Assembly: GCA_945871945.1 (NCBI GenBank)
Contig: CAMBXY010000053.1
Span: forward strand, 1 to 9,645
Reading direction: 5' to 3'
DNA: 9,645 nt
Origin: Bordetella parapertussis
GTDB lineage: Bacteria; Pseudomonadota; Gammaproteobacteria; Burkholderiales; Burkholderiaceae_C
The translations under genes were made by a program, and so were the position numbers. This document shows, piece after piece, positions 1-7,378 of this stretch. How positions within the stretch are numbered: position 1 is the first letter of the stretch; the number at the start of each line of letters is the position of its first letter. Under the pieces are notes generated by a model. The model had not been told where the DNA came from, made no database searches, and worked only from the letters and a program-made list of their open reading frames with translations.

Positions 1-105
<105 letters not shown>

Positions 106-127
106 TTAATGCCAAAAAAACCAGATC

Positions 128-202
<75 letters not shown>

Positions 203-234
203 AAAAAAATTTTGGCCGGATCACCAACTCCGCT

Positions 235-308
235 TGGAGCGGGAGACGGGAATCGAACCCGTGTCATTAGCTTGGAAGGCTAAGGTTCTACCATTGAACT
301 ACTCCCGC
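235..308 (-). tRNA. tRNA-Gly, anticodon UCC
   Basis: On the minus strand the acceptor stem GCGGGAG pairs with CTCCCGC. The D arm is GTTC/GAAC. The anticodon stem TTAGC/GCTAA encloses CTTCCAA, giving anticodon TCC (glycine, GGA/GGG codons; plus-strand 274-276). The T arm has the canonical loop TTCGATT. The discriminator is U and the CCA is encoded. It is the middle gene of the Tyr-Gly-Thr tRNA cluster preceding tuf, 32 bp upstream of tRNA-Thr and 59 bp downstream of tRNA-Tyr, and is presumably cut from a common precursor. Confidence 0.97.
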
Positions 309-367
309 AGGTCCCCAACGCCCACGCGGCAAGGCTCTCTACGATGTCGCAGTTCACCCAAGCAGTG

Positions 368-453
368 TGGTGGAGGAGGCTGGATTCGAACCAGCGTAGG
401 CGTAAGCCAACAGATTTACAGTCTGCCCCCTTTAGCCACTCGGGCACCCCTCC
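368..453 (-). tRNA. tRNA-Tyr, anticodon GUA
   Basis: This is an 86-base class II tRNA with a long variable arm on the minus strand. The acceptor stem GGAGGGG pairs with CTCCTCC (one G-U pair). The anticodon loop carries GTA (plus-strand 417-419), specifying tyrosine. The T loop TTCGAAT is canonical, with discriminator A and an encoded CCA. The extended variable region fits bacterial tRNA-Tyr. It is the first gene of the Tyr-Gly-Thr-tuf cluster and directly follows the promoter proposed at 466-474. Confidence 0.97.
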
Positions 454-465
454 AGCGAGCCAAAG

Positions 466-474
466 ACTATAGCA
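466..474 (-). promoter_or_regulatory. Extended -10 promoter element for the tRNA-tuf operon
   Basis: Read on the minus strand, the segment is TGC TATAGT: a 5-of-6 match to TATAAT with the TGN extension of extended -10 promoters. It ends 12 bp before the 5' end of tRNA-Tyr, so transcription would start a few bases upstream of the mature tRNA. No good -35 is visible at 16-18 bp spacing (the hexamer at 17 bp is GAAGTT), which fits dependence on the extended -10. This is inferred from sequence only. Confidence 0.55.
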
Positions 475-539
475 TATTCCAGTCTAGAAACTTCGCTGAG
501 GCAAGAGAAAAGACCAATTCATACAAGCAGTTGGCGTTT

Positions 540-1268
540 TTAGCTCTCGAGACGCCAATCCATTGATACGCCTTGGGTTTTCAACCATTTTTGCGCCTTG
601 GAAAAGTGCTGACACCCGATGAAAGGCGTGTCGCCGCGTAAGGCAGACAAGGGCGAGGGATGGTTGGCTTGTAAGACCCAACAAGTTGGCTGATGGCTTG
701 ATGTTTGGGCGATCAAGGCACGCTTTGACTGGGCGTGCGCACCCCACAACATAAATACACACGCATGGGTCGATTCAGCTATTGCTTGGATAATTTCGTC
801 AGTGAGTGCCTCCCAACCTTTTCTGGCGTGGCTGGCGGGCAGGCCATCTTCCACACTCAAACAGGTGTTGAGCAGCAAAACACCCTTGCTGGCCCAAGGG
901 GTCAAAGTGGCCTCAAAAGGCGGGGCCTGGCCCAAATCACTCAATAGCTCTTTAAAAATATTGCGCAGTGATGGGGGCGGTGTCACGCCAGCTGGCACTG
1001 AAAAGGCCAAGCCCTCAGCCTGCCCGGCGCCGTGATAGGGGTCTTGGCCCAAAATCACCACCTTGATTTCTGGCAGGGGCGTGAGCCACAAAGCGCGCAA
1101 AGGCTGGGCCGGGTAAATGCGTGCACCGACATGCAAACGTTGCCGCAAAAAAACCAACAAAGCCTGCCCTTGTGAACTTTGCCAAAACCGGTCGACCAAG
1201 GGCTGCCATGAGGGATGCACCGGCCAAGCCAAGGGCTCGACCGCGGTTAAACCGGCGCTTTCAGTCAC
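540..1268 (-). CDS. ung: Uracil-DNA glycosylase, family 1
   Basis: Removes uracil from DNA, produced by cytosine deamination or dUMP incorporation, as the first step of base excision repair. The 242-residue protein has the family 1 signatures. The water-activating loop GQDPYHG is at 74-80 with catalytic Asp76. The uracil-binding LLLNT motif is at 131-135 with Asn134. The minor-groove loop HPSPLSA is at 203-209 with His203. AFSV at 88-91 holds the stacking Phe. The frame is open up to 1352, but that extension lies wholly inside trpC. I chose the GTG at 1268-1266, which overlaps the trpC stop by 8 bases and gives a length close to E. coli Ung (229 residues). There is no obvious Shine-Dalgarno, so translation probably depends on coupling to trpC. 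It is the last gene of the trpEGDC block. No strong terminator follows before the tRNA promoter; there is only a weak stem (CCAA/TTGG) followed by TCTTTT. The function is secure; the exact start is less so. Confidence 0.95.
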   Translation of the reverse strand: MTESAGLTAVEPLAWPVHPSWQPLVDRFWQSSQGQALLVFLRQRLHVGARIYPAQPLRALWLTPLPEIKVVILGQDPYHGAGQAEGLAFSVPAGVTPPPSLRNIFKELLSDLGQAPPFEATLTPWASKGVLLLNTCLSVEDGLPASHARKGWEALTDEIIQAIAESTHACVFMLWGAHAQSKRALIAQTSSHQPTCWVLQANHPSPLSALRGDTPFIGCQHFSKAQKWLKTQGVSMDWRLES

Positions 1269-2064
1269 CGAACAAGACGGCCAAGGCCTCACCAGGCTGT
1301 TGGGCACGCATAAAGGCTTCTCCCACCAAAAACGCATGAACGCCTGCCGCACGCAAACGGCTCACATCTTCGCGGGTGGCGATGCCGCTTTCAGTCACCA
1401 GCAATTTGTCTGCGGGCAGATTTTGCATGAGCTCAAGCGTGGTGTCTAAGGACACCTCAAAAGTACGCAGGTTGCGGTTGTTCACACCCAATAGCGGGGT
1501 TTTGAGTTTGAGCGCGCGATCGAGTTCTTGACGGTCATGCACCTCGACCAGCACCGCCATGTCAAGGCTGCGGGCAGCGGCCTCAAACTCGGCCATTTGC
1601 GCGTCATCTAAGCAAGCGGCGATCAACAGCACGCAGTCTGCGCCCATGGCGCGGGACTCGTAGATTTGGTAAATGTCGATCATGAAGTCTTTGCGCAACA
1701 CCGGCAAATCGCAAGAAGCCCTGGCTTGCTTAAGAAAATCGTTGCTGCCTTGAAAATACTGCTGATCGGTCAGCACCGACAAACATGCAGCGCTGATTTT
1801 GCCGTCGCCAAAGGCATAGCTTTGGGCAATATCCGCAGGGATGAAGTCCTCACGCAACAAACCTTTAGAAGGACTGGCTTTTTTCACTTCAGCAATTACT
1901 GCGGCATGGCCGGCTGCAATCTTGCGCCGCAAAGCACCTTCAAAGTCACGGGTGAGCACGCGGCTCAAGGCGTCCGCTCTGACCGCCTGCAGTGACACGG
2001 CGCGCTTACGCAGAGCCACTTCCTCGCGCTTGGTTTGGATAATTTGATTCAGGATATCGCTCAC
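1261..2064 (-). CDS. trpC: Indole-3-glycerol phosphate synthase
   Basis: Catalyses ring closure and decarboxylation of CdRP to indole-3-glycerol phosphate in tryptophan synthesis. It is a single-domain 267-residue TIM barrel with no fused TrpF. Motifs in order: [11 protein letters not shown] at 58-68 (Glu59 and Lys61, catalytic positions by analogy to the Sulfolobus enzyme), LRKDF at 123-127 (catalytic Lys125), LVEVHD at 172-177, VNNRNLRTF at 194-202 and TESGI at 224-228. The start chosen is the GTG at 2064-2062, two bases after the trpD stop, with AAAGG upstream as a plausible ribosome binding site. The longer in-frame ATG at 2115 would overlap trpD and add 17 residues that do not look like the family. 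The stop overlaps the ung start by 8 bases. Confidence 0.96.
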   Translation of the reverse strand: MSDILNQIIQTKREEVALRKRAVSLQAVRADALSRVLTRDFEGALRRKIAAGHAAVIAEVKKASPSKGLLREDFIPADIAQSYAFGDGKISAACLSVLTDQQYFQGSNDFLKQARASCDLPVLRKDFMIDIYQIYESRAMGADCVLLIAACLDDAQMAEFEAAARSLDMAVLVEVHDRQELDRALKLKTPLLGVNNRNLRTFEVSLDTTLELMQNLPADKLLVTESGIATREDVSRLRAAGVHAFLVGEAFMRAQQPGEALAVLFGD

Positions 2065-2066
2065 TG

Positions 2067-3113
2067 CTAGGCCTTTAAAGATGTTGCCGCATGTTGGTGG
2101 GTGAATGCCAGCCATTGTGCCAACTTAGCTTTGGCTAGGCCGTTGGCCAAGACTTGCTGCGCCAAGGCAATACCTGCTGCCATGGTGGGCGCCACATTGG
2201 CGGCATACAACGCAATACCCGCATTCAAGGCGACGATGTCGCGTGGCGCGCCGGCTTGGTTGTCTAAAACAGCAAGCACCATGTCGCGCGACTGCTCGGG
2301 CGTGTCCACTCTCAGTGTGCGGTGACTGGCCATGCTCAGGCCAAAATCTTCTGGATGAATTTCATACTCAGTGATGTCGCCATTTTTCAATTCACCCACC
2401 AAAGTTGAAGCGCCCAAACTGACCTCGTCCATACCGTCACGCCCATACACCACCAAAGCATGCTCGGCACCCAAACGTTGCAAAGTACGGATTTGAATAC
2501 CCACCAAATCGGAGTGAAACACCCCCATCAAAATATGCGGCGCTGAAGCGGGGTTGGTGAGTGGCCCCAAAATATTGAACAAGGTGCGAACGCCCAGTTC
2601 TTTGCGAACCGGTGCCACATTTTTCATAGCGGGATGGTGGTTGGGCGCGAACATAAAACCAATGCCTACCTCGGCAATGCATTGGGCAATCAAGGCGGGC
2701 GAGAGGTTGATGTGTGCGCCCAAGCTCTCGAGCACATCGGCGCTGCCGCTTTTGCTGCTGACGCTGCGCCCGCCATGTTTGCTGACCTGCGCACCAGCGG
2801 CGGCGGCCACAAACATAGCGCAGGTGGATATATTGAAGGTGTGGGCGCCATCGCCGCCGGTGCCGACGATGTCGACCAAATGGGTTCGATCAGCCACCTC
2901 GACCTTGGTGGAAAACTCACGCATAACTTGCGCAGCTGCTGTGATTTCGCCAATCGTTTCTTTTTTCACCCGCAAGCCGGTCAGAATGGACGCAGCCATG
3001 AGCGGCGTTATTTCTCCGTTCATGATCATGCGCATCAAGTGCAGCATCTCGTCGTGAAAAATTTCACGGTGCTCAATGGTGCGCTGCAGTGCTTCGGTAG
3101 GGGTGATGGTCAT
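2067..3113 (-). CDS. trpD: Anthranilate phosphoribosyltransferase
   Basis: Transfers the phosphoribosyl group of PRPP to anthranilate, the second step of the tryptophan branch. At 348 residues it is of normal family length. Visible motifs are the PRPP-binding glycine loop GTGGDG at 84-89, NIST at 94-97, the anthranilate/PRPP segment [15 protein letters not shown] at 112-126, and the metal-binding DE pair in GRDGMDEVS (Asp229, Glu230). The usual KHGNR reads KHGGR here. The ATG at 3113-3111 overlaps the trpG stop in an ATGA. No strong Shine-Dalgarno precedes it, which suggests translational coupling to trpG. trpC follows after 2 bp. Unlike E. coli, TrpD is not fused to TrpG. Confidence 0.97.
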   Translation of the reverse strand: MTITPTEALQRTIEHREIFHDEMLHLMRMIMNGEITPLMAASILTGLRVKKETIGEITAAAQVMREFSTKVEVADRTHLVDIVGTGGDGAHTFNISTCAMFVAAAAGAQVSKHGGRSVSSKSGSADVLESLGAHINLSPALIAQCIAEVGIGFMFAPNHHPAMKNVAPVRKELGVRTLFNILGPLTNPASAPHILMGVFHSDLVGIQIRTLQRLGAEHALVVYGRDGMDEVSLGASTLVGELKNGDITEYEIHPEDFGLSMASHRTLRVDTPEQSRDMVLAVLDNQAGAPRDIVALNAGIALYAANVAPTMAAGIALAQQVLANGLAKAKLAQWLAFTHQHAATSLKA

Positions 3114-3685
3114 GGCTGAGGCGTTTTCAAAAAGTTGTTCAACAAAGCGTGTCCGTGTTCGGTGAGTATGGACTCGGGGTGAAACTGCACGCCCTCAATG
3201 GGCAAACTGCGATGGCGCACACCCATGATTTCGCCGTCCTCGGTCCAGGCCGTTACTTCCAACTCCGGCGGACAAGTGCTGCGCTCAATCGCCAGCGAGT
3301 GGTAGCGGTTGACGGTGAAGTCCTTGGGCAAATCGGCAAACACGCCTTGCTGGGTGGTATGGATGAGACTGGTTTTGCCATGCATAAGTTGCTGGGCGCG
3401 AATGATGCGCCCGCCAAAAGCTGCGCCTATGCTTTGGTGTCCCAAACACACGCCCAAAATAGGCAACTTGCCGGCAAAATGCTGAATGGCCGCCACTGAA
3501 ATGCCCGCTTCTGCGGGCGAACATGGGCCGGGAGACACCACCAGATGGCTGGGCTTGAGCGCCGCTATTTCTGCCAAGCTGATTTCATCGTTGCGATGAA
3601 CCAGCACCTCGGCACCAAGCTCACCAAAATACTGCACCAAGTTATAGGTGAAGCTGTCGTAGTTGTCGATCATCAGGAGTTTCAT
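3110..3685 (-). CDS. trpG: Anthranilate synthase component II (glutamine amidotransferase)
   Basis: Hydrolyses glutamine and passes ammonia to TrpE for anthranilate synthesis. It is a 191-residue class I glutamine amidotransferase of standard length. The N-terminus [20 protein letters not shown] is typical, VSPGPCSP lies at 50-57, the nucleophile Cys80 is in LGVCLGHQ, and the triad partners His169 and Glu171 are in GVQFHPES. The start is the ATG at 3685-3683, which shares ATGA with the trpE stop and has a good Shine-Dalgarno (AAGGGGG, about 6 bases upstream). The frame extends upstream to 3754 but only inside trpE. A related enzyme, PabA, has the same fold; position directly after trpE argues for TrpG, possibly shared with folate synthesis. 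Confidence 0.97.
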   Translation of the reverse strand: MKLLMIDNYDSFTYNLVQYFGELGAEVLVHRNDEISLAEIAALKPSHLVVSPGPCSPAEAGISVAAIQHFAGKLPILGVCLGHQSIGAAFGGRIIRAQQLMHGKTSLIHTTQQGVFADLPKDFTVNRYHSLAIERSTCPPELEVTAWTEDGEIMGVRHRSLPIEGVQFHPESILTEHGHALLNNFLKTPQP

Positions 3686-5181
3686 TCCAAACCCCCTTCG
3701 ACCAACTCGCTGGCACGCAGCAAGGCCCGCGCCTTGTGCTCGGTTTCCAGCCACTCCATCTCAGGGATGGAGTCCGCCACCACCCCCGCAGCAGCTTGCA
3801 CATACAAGGTGTTGTCTTTGATGATGCCGGTGCGAATGGCAATAGCCACATCCATGTCACCAGCGAAGCTGAGGTAACCGCAAGCACCGCCATAAATACC
3901 GCGCTTGACCGGTTCGAGTTGGTCGATGAGTTCCATGGCATGCACTTTGGGCGCGCCAGTGAGGGTGCCGGCGGGGAAAGTGGCGCGCAGCACATCCATG
4001 CTGCTCATGCCGTCTTTCAACATGCCTTCGACATTGCTGACGATGTGCATCACATGGCTGTAACGCTCCACCGCAAAAGCTTCGGTCACCTTCACCGTAC
4101 CGGTTTTGGCGATGCGCCCAATGTCGTTGCGGGCCAAGTCGATCAGCATCACGTGTTCGGCGCGTTCTTTGGGATCGTTAATGAGTTCTTGCTCGGCGGC
4201 CAAGTCTGCCTCTGGCGTTGCCGCACGCGGGCGAGTGCCGGCCAAGGGGCGGATAGTGACCTTGTTGCCCTCAGGCGTGGTTTCTTGGCGCACCAAAATT
4301 TCAGGCGAAGCCCCCACCACATGAAAGTCGCCCATGTGGTAGTAATACATATAGGGACTGGGGTTCAAAGAGCGCAAAGCGCGGTACAAAGACAAAGGGC
4401 TTTGGGTGAAGCGCTTTTGTATGCGTTGCCCCACCTGCACTTGCATGAAGTCGCCGGCCTCAATCAGGTCTTTGGCGCGATCAACCGCCTTCAAATAATC
4501 TGCCTTGACAAACGAGCGCTGGGCATCTTGAGGAACAGACGCCTTGAGTTCGGGCGCCTGCACCGAATGCTTGAGCATCTCTTTGAGTTGCTGCAAACGC
4601 TTGAGTCCGCTGGCGTAAGCCTGGGCAAGCGCAGGGTCCACGTACACCAGCAATGTGAGCTTGCCAGACAAGTTGTCGATCACCGCCAACTCTTCGGTTT
4701 GCAGCAGCAAAATATCCGGGCAGCCCAAGCTGTCGGGCGGACAAGAGTGCAGCAACTTCTTCTCGATGTGGCGCACCGTGTCGTAACCAAAGTAGCCGGC
4801 CAAGCCGCCGCAAAACCTGGGCATGCCTGGGCGCAGCGCCACTTTGAATCGCTGTTGGTAGCTGGCAATGAAGTCCAGCGGGTTGCCATGGTCGGTTTCC
4901 ATCACCACGCCATCGGTCACCACCTCGGTGTGTGCGGCTTGGCCAAAACCATTGGCGCGCAGCAAGGTGCGCGCTGGCAGACCAATGAAGCTGTAACGCC
5001 CAAAGCGCTCGCCACCCACCACCGATTCGAGCAAAAAGCTGTGCTTGCCCCCGTCTTGGTGAAACGCCAGCTTCAGGTAGAGCGAGAGCGGGGTTTCAAG
5101 GTCGGCAAAGGCTTGCAGCATCAAAGGTATGCGGTTGTAGCCTTGCTTGGAAAGTTGATTGAATTCGGTTTCTGTCATCAC
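3682..5181 (-). CDS. trpE: Anthranilate synthase component I
   Basis: Converts chorismate to anthranilate with ammonia from TrpG; this is the committed, feedback-inhibited step of tryptophan synthesis. The 499-residue protein has the N-terminal regulatory domain with LLES at 50-53 and NPSPYMYY at 273-280, both associated with tryptophan binding. The chorismate-binding domain carries [10 protein letters not shown] at 310-319, DLARND at 348-353, AGTLTGAPK at 404-412 and GGACGY at 431-436. The feedback site therefore looks intact. Two adjacent starts are possible: GTG at 5181 and ATG at 5178. A GGAGG at 5193-5189 lies 7 bases from the GTG and 10 from the ATG. I kept the GTG because the resulting MxTExEF N-terminus resembles relatives as I recall them. 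The stop overlaps trpG by ATGA. Confidence 0.97.
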   Translation of the reverse strand: MMTETEFNQLSKQGYNRIPLMLQAFADLETPLSLYLKLAFHQDGGKHSFLLESVVGGERFGRYSFIGLPARTLLRANGFGQAAHTEVVTDGVVMETDHGNPLDFIASYQQRFKVALRPGMPRFCGGLAGYFGYDTVRHIEKKLLHSCPPDSLGCPDILLLQTEELAVIDNLSGKLTLLVYVDPALAQAYASGLKRLQQLKEMLKHSVQAPELKASVPQDAQRSFVKADYLKAVDRAKDLIEAGDFMQVQVGQRIQKRFTQSPLSLYRALRSLNPSPYMYYYHMGDFHVVGASPEILVRQETTPEGNKVTIRPLAGTRPRAATPEADLAAEQELINDPKERAEHVMLIDLARNDIGRIAKTGTVKVTEAFAVERYSHVMHIVSNVEGMLKDGMSSMDVLRATFPAGTLTGAPKVHAMELIDQLEPVKRGIYGGACGYLSFAGDMDVAIAIRTGIIKDNTLYVQAAAGVVADSIPEMEWLETEHKARALLRASELVEGGLE

Positions 5182-5229
5182 GCTAGAGCCTCCACAGCTC
5201 GGCCCATTCAGGGCTTTCTAAATTGACAC

Positions 5230-5252
5230 AGGGGCGCCAAGCAAGGGCCCCT
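5230..5252 (-). promoter_or_regulatory. GC-rich hairpin in the trpE leader
   Basis: AGGGGC pairs perfectly with GCCCCT. A further CC/GG pair across a one-base bulge leaves a 6-base loop, TTGCTT. The stem ends about 50 bases before the trpE start. On the minus strand it is followed by GTGTCAATTT rather than a run of T, so it is a poor intrinsic terminator as it stands. It may be a leader structural element. Seen directly as an inverted repeat; the function is unknown. Confidence 0.4.
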
Positions 5253-5359
5253 AGAGAAGGAGGCAGTAAAAGGTTTAAACCAACACCATCACCGCCGAGC
5301 AGGGCTGGCGACGCCAAGGCCAAGCTCCTCGGTCATTGCAACCTGTGAGGATGTTGAGA

Positions 5360-5387
5360 TGCATAAACATATAGGAAAGTGTATCAA
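5360..5387 (-). promoter_or_regulatory. Candidate sigma-70 promoter for trpEGDC-ung
   Basis: On the minus strand TTGATA (5387-5382, 5 of 6 to TTGACA) is followed after 16 bp by TATGCA (5365-5360, a weak match to TATAAT). It lies just downstream of the gph stop, in the right place to drive trpE separately from rpe-gph. The -10 is poor, so the assignment is tentative. Confidence 0.3.
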
Positions 5388-5403
5388 ATACGCCCGCAGG
5401 CGC

Positions 5404-6102
5404 TTAAAGCCGCAGCTCGGTGAAGCTGTCGATAAAGCCGTCGCAGTCCACACCGCGGATAGGCTCGCCATGGTTGTAACCATAAGTCACCAGAACCACG
5501 GGGCAGGCGGCGGCACGGGCGGCTTGGGCGTCATTTTGTGAGTCGCCCAGCATCAAAGTATGTGATGGCGCGGTGCCCAAAGCTTTGCAAGTTTCCAACA
5601 GTGGCATGGGGTCGGGCTTTTTGCGTGGAAAAGCGTCACCACCATACACATGGCCAAAAAACCCATCAAGCCCTTTACGCGCCAACAAATCTTTGGCGAA
5701 AGCGGTGGGTTTGTTGGTGAGGCAGGCCATGGGTAGGCCTCGTGCTTGAAAAGCTTGCAAGCCTTGCAACACTCCCGCGTAGACCTCGGCGTGCTGACCG
5801 TTGACATGGCCATAGTGATGCTGGTAGCGCAAAAAGGCTGCCTCGTACATGGAGTCCACGGTGGTGTTGTCACATACCAAGCCACTGGCTTGCACCTCGG
5901 GCAGCCGCAACTGGTGTTGCAGCACGGTGCGCACCAAATGCTCCGAGCCTTTGCCTACCGCAATACTGACAACGGCAGGGGAAACCTTGGGCAAATCGAT
6001 GTCGGCCAAAGCCAAATTAAGTGCGGCCTCGAAGTCGGCCATGGTGTCGACCATGGTGCCATCAAGGTCGATCATCAGGGCTTGCAAAGTTGGGATATTC
6101 AT
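5404..6102 (-). CDS. gph: Phosphoglycolate phosphatase, HAD superfamily
   Basis: Probably dephosphorylates 2-phosphoglycolate, a by-product of oxygenase activity and of DNA 3'-phosphoglycolate repair. The 232-residue protein has all four HAD motifs: DLDGT at 12-16 (nucleophile Asp12, acid/base Asp14), motif II Thr129 in LTNKP, motif III lysine in RKKPDP at 160-165, and motif IV GDSQND at 186-191. An alpha-helical cap lies between motifs I and II, as in Gph-type subfamily I enzymes. The ATG at 6102 has no clear Shine-Dalgarno. It follows the DUF1566 gene after 21 bp and precedes trpE, a neighbourhood (rpe, gph, trpE) common in betaproteobacteria as I recall. Substrate assignment inside the HAD family is by resemblance and context. 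Confidence 0.88.
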   Translation of the reverse strand: MNIPTLQALMIDLDGTMVDTMADFEAALNLALADIDLPKVSPAVVSIAVGKGSEHLVRTVLQHQLRLPEVQASGLVCDNTTVDSMYEAAFLRYQHHYGHVNGQHAEVYAGVLQGLQAFQARGLPMACLTNKPTAFAKDLLARKGLDGFFGHVYGGDAFPRKKPDPMPLLETCKALGTAPSHTLMLGDSQNDAQAARAAACPVVLVTYGYNHGEPIRGVDCDGFIDSFTELRL

Positions 6103-6123
6103 AGGTATGAACTGTTAGTTAAG

Positions 6124-6621
6124 TTAGCGCACCCAGCGCACATAAAGCGGAAGTTTTTTGATCAAGTTGGCAATCAGGCCGGTTTCGGTGTTGATCACCA
6201 CCGAGCCATCGGGACTGCCCATGTCAGTCGCTGTCCAAACCCAGCCCATGGGGCCAGAACCAAACCAGTTGTTGTTCAAAGCGGGTTTGCTGCAGCTTTT
6301 CTCAATCAAGTCTTGTAACTCGGCTTGGGTCGGCAAACGCCAAGGCTTTGCGCCGGCAACGGTCTTGGTGGCAGTGGGCCAGTCTTGCGGCGTTACATTG
6401 CCCGAGCAGGCATTGCCATCCCACTTTAGGCCATGCATGCAGCGCTGCCAGACCAAACCTGTTTGCGTGTCTTTGACTTCCGCGCCATTGCTGCCGTCCA
6501 CCGCTTGGTAGCGCTCATCGGGGCGGGTCAAGGGCGAATCGGCAAAACAAGCAGCTTGGGCAAGGTTGCTGACAAGCGCCAAAAAAATGGCAAGCGCCAC
6601 GCAATTGAATCGAAGAAACAT
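6124..6621 (-). CDS. Secreted DUF1566 (Lcl C-terminal-like) domain protein
   Basis: A 165-residue protein of unknown function. Residues 1-23 form a signal peptide with a hydrophobic core (VALAIFLALV) and an AQA cleavage site, so it is probably exported to the periplasm. The mature part resembles DUF1566/Lcl-C domains: DTQTGLVWQRC at 51-61, the hallmark WRLPTQAEL at 94-102, VWTATD at 128-133, and a C-terminal YVRWVR. Four cysteines in the mature chain (25, 61, 72, 110) could form two disulfides, which fits export. I chose the ATG at 6621; an in-frame TTG at 6633 would add four residues. It sits 20 bp after rpe and 21 bp before gph, both conserved metabolic genes, so it looks like a later insertion into that operon. 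No function can be given. Confidence 0.8.
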   Translation of the reverse strand: MFLRFNCVALAIFLALVSNLAQAACFADSPLTRPDERYQAVDGSNGAEVKDTQTGLVWQRCMHGLKWDGNACSGNVTPQDWPTATKTVAGAKPWRLPTQAELQDLIEKSCSKPALNNNWFGSGPMGWVWTATDMGSPDGSVVINTETGLIANLIKKLPLYVRWVR

Positions 6622-6641
6622 GAGAACTTTCAAGATAAAAA

Positions 6642-7322
6642 CTAAGCTAAAGCCACCCGCATTTGGTCGATGACGGCTTTGTAATCGGGTTTGCCAAAAA
6701 TCGCGCTGCCCGCCACAAAAGTGTCCGCACCTGCATTGGCCACTTGGCGGATATTGTCTGGCTTGATGCCGCCATCGACTTCCAAGCGGATATCGCGTCC
6801 GCTGGCCTCAATGCGTTTGCGTGCATGCTCGACTTTGCGCAAGGCTGAGTCGATGAAACTTTGTCCGCCAAAGCCCGGGTTGACGCTCATGATGAGAATG
6901 AGCTCAATGTCGTCGATCAGCCAATCAAGCACATCTAATGGCTCGGCCGGATTGAACACCACACCGGCTTGGCAACCCGCGGCCTTAATGGCTTGCACGC
7001 TGCGGTGTGCGTGGGCTGAGGCATCAGGGTGAAAGCTAATCAGGTCGGCGCCAGCTTGGGCAAATGCGGCGGCCAAGGCGTCCACCGGTTGCACCATCAG
7101 GTGCACATCAATGGGCACCGCCACACCGGCAGCGGTTTTGGCGTGGGGCTTCAAGGCTTGACAGACCATGGGGCCAAAGGTTAAGTTGGGCACATAGTGG
7201 TTGTCCATCACGTCAAAGTGAATCCAGTCGGCACCAGCGGCGATGACGTTTTTCACCTCCTCGCCCAAACGGGCAAAGTCGGCGGACAAAATGGACGGGG
7301 CGATGCGGTAGAAGTTTTTCAT
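6642..7322 (-). CDS. rpe: Ribulose-phosphate 3-epimerase
   Basis: Interconverts ribulose 5-phosphate and xylulose 5-phosphate in the pentose phosphate pathway (and the Calvin cycle where present). The 226-residue TIM barrel is of normal size. It has the N-terminal [16 protein letters not shown], metal ligands and acid/base residues His35 and Asp37 in IHFDVMD, His74 in DVHLMV, and Asp183 in [10 protein letters not shown], plus the phosphate loop NPGFGGQ at 148-154 and AGSAIFG near 204-210. The ATG at 7322 has no strong Shine-Dalgarno. It is the first gene of the minus-strand block and diverges from apaG. Confidence 0.97.
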   Translation of the reverse strand: MKNFYRIAPSILSADFARLGEEVKNVIAAGADWIHFDVMDNHYVPNLTFGPMVCQALKPHAKTAAGVAVPIDVHLMVQPVDALAAAFAQAGADLISFHPDASAHAHRSVQAIKAAGCQAGVVFNPAEPLDVLDWLIDDIELILIMSVNPGFGGQSFIDSALRKVEHARKRIEASGRDIRLEVDGGIKPDNIRQVANAGADTFVAGSAIFGKPDYKAVIDQMRVALA

Positions 7323-7378
7323 AGGGCTTATTATGGTGTCAGAATGTAAGTCAGCTGATTTTCTATCAAACCTACCTT
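7323..7378. promoter_or_regulatory. Divergent intergenic region between rpe and apaG
   Basis: These 56 bp must hold the start signals for both divergent transcription units unless promoters lie within the genes. For rpe, a TTGATA on the minus strand (7369-7364) has only a weak CATTCT 17 bp downstream (7346-7341). For apaG I see no good -35/-10 pair and no clear Shine-Dalgarno. Promoter positions are unresolved. Confidence 0.3.

Larger units (their letters stand above)
5182..5403 (-). promoter_or_regulatory. trpE upstream region with candidate leader
   Basis: This 222-bp gap between gph and trpE contains no convincing gene. In minus-strand order it holds: a small stem just after the gph stop (CGCC-TGCG-GGCG); a candidate promoter at 5387-5360; a 15-codon ORF at 5336-5289 (MTEELGLGVASPARR) whose TGA is followed directly in frame by TGG TGT TGG; the 10-bp palindrome GGTTTAAACC at 5272-5281; GCCTCC at 5264-5259, complementary to the trpE ribosome binding site; a strong hairpin at 5252-5230; and a smaller hairpin at 5215-5202. 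From the proposed promoter the untranslated leader would be about 170 bases, a length compatible with attenuation-type control. No U-run follows the hairpins, so a classical trp attenuator is not demonstrated. Confidence 0.4.

Noticed and set aside
234..566. A 110-codon plus-strand frame across tRNA-Gly and tRNA-Tyr
   Set aside because: It reads through the complements of two tRNA genes and yields the familiar spurious peptide GGGGWIRTS from tRNA T-arm sequence. Not a gene.
1269..1352. N-terminal extension of ung to an upstream start at 1352
   Set aside because: The added 28 residues lie entirely within trpC and do not resemble Ung N-termini; the GTG at 1268 gives the family length.
2554..3119. 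Plus-strand open frames of about 160 codons opposite trpD
   Set aside because: Low-complexity composition, no motif, and complete overlap with a well-supported trpD; antisense shadows.
3736..5226. A 496-codon open frame on the plus strand, antisense to trpE
   Set aside because: It mirrors trpE along its whole length and its translation is rich in His, Gln and Val with no recognisable motif. It is explained by trpE codon bias at high GC, which leaves the opposite frame free of stops.
5230..5252. Calling the leader hairpin a rho-independent terminator/attenuator
   Set aside because: The stem is strong, but neither strand has the following run of T expected of an intrinsic terminator, so I list it only as a hairpin.
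5272..5281. 10-bp palindrome GGTTTAAACC as a repressor operator
   Set aside because: It is a single short AT-centred palindrome whose symmetry stops at 10 bp, with no second copy seen. It lies well downstream of the candidate promoter.
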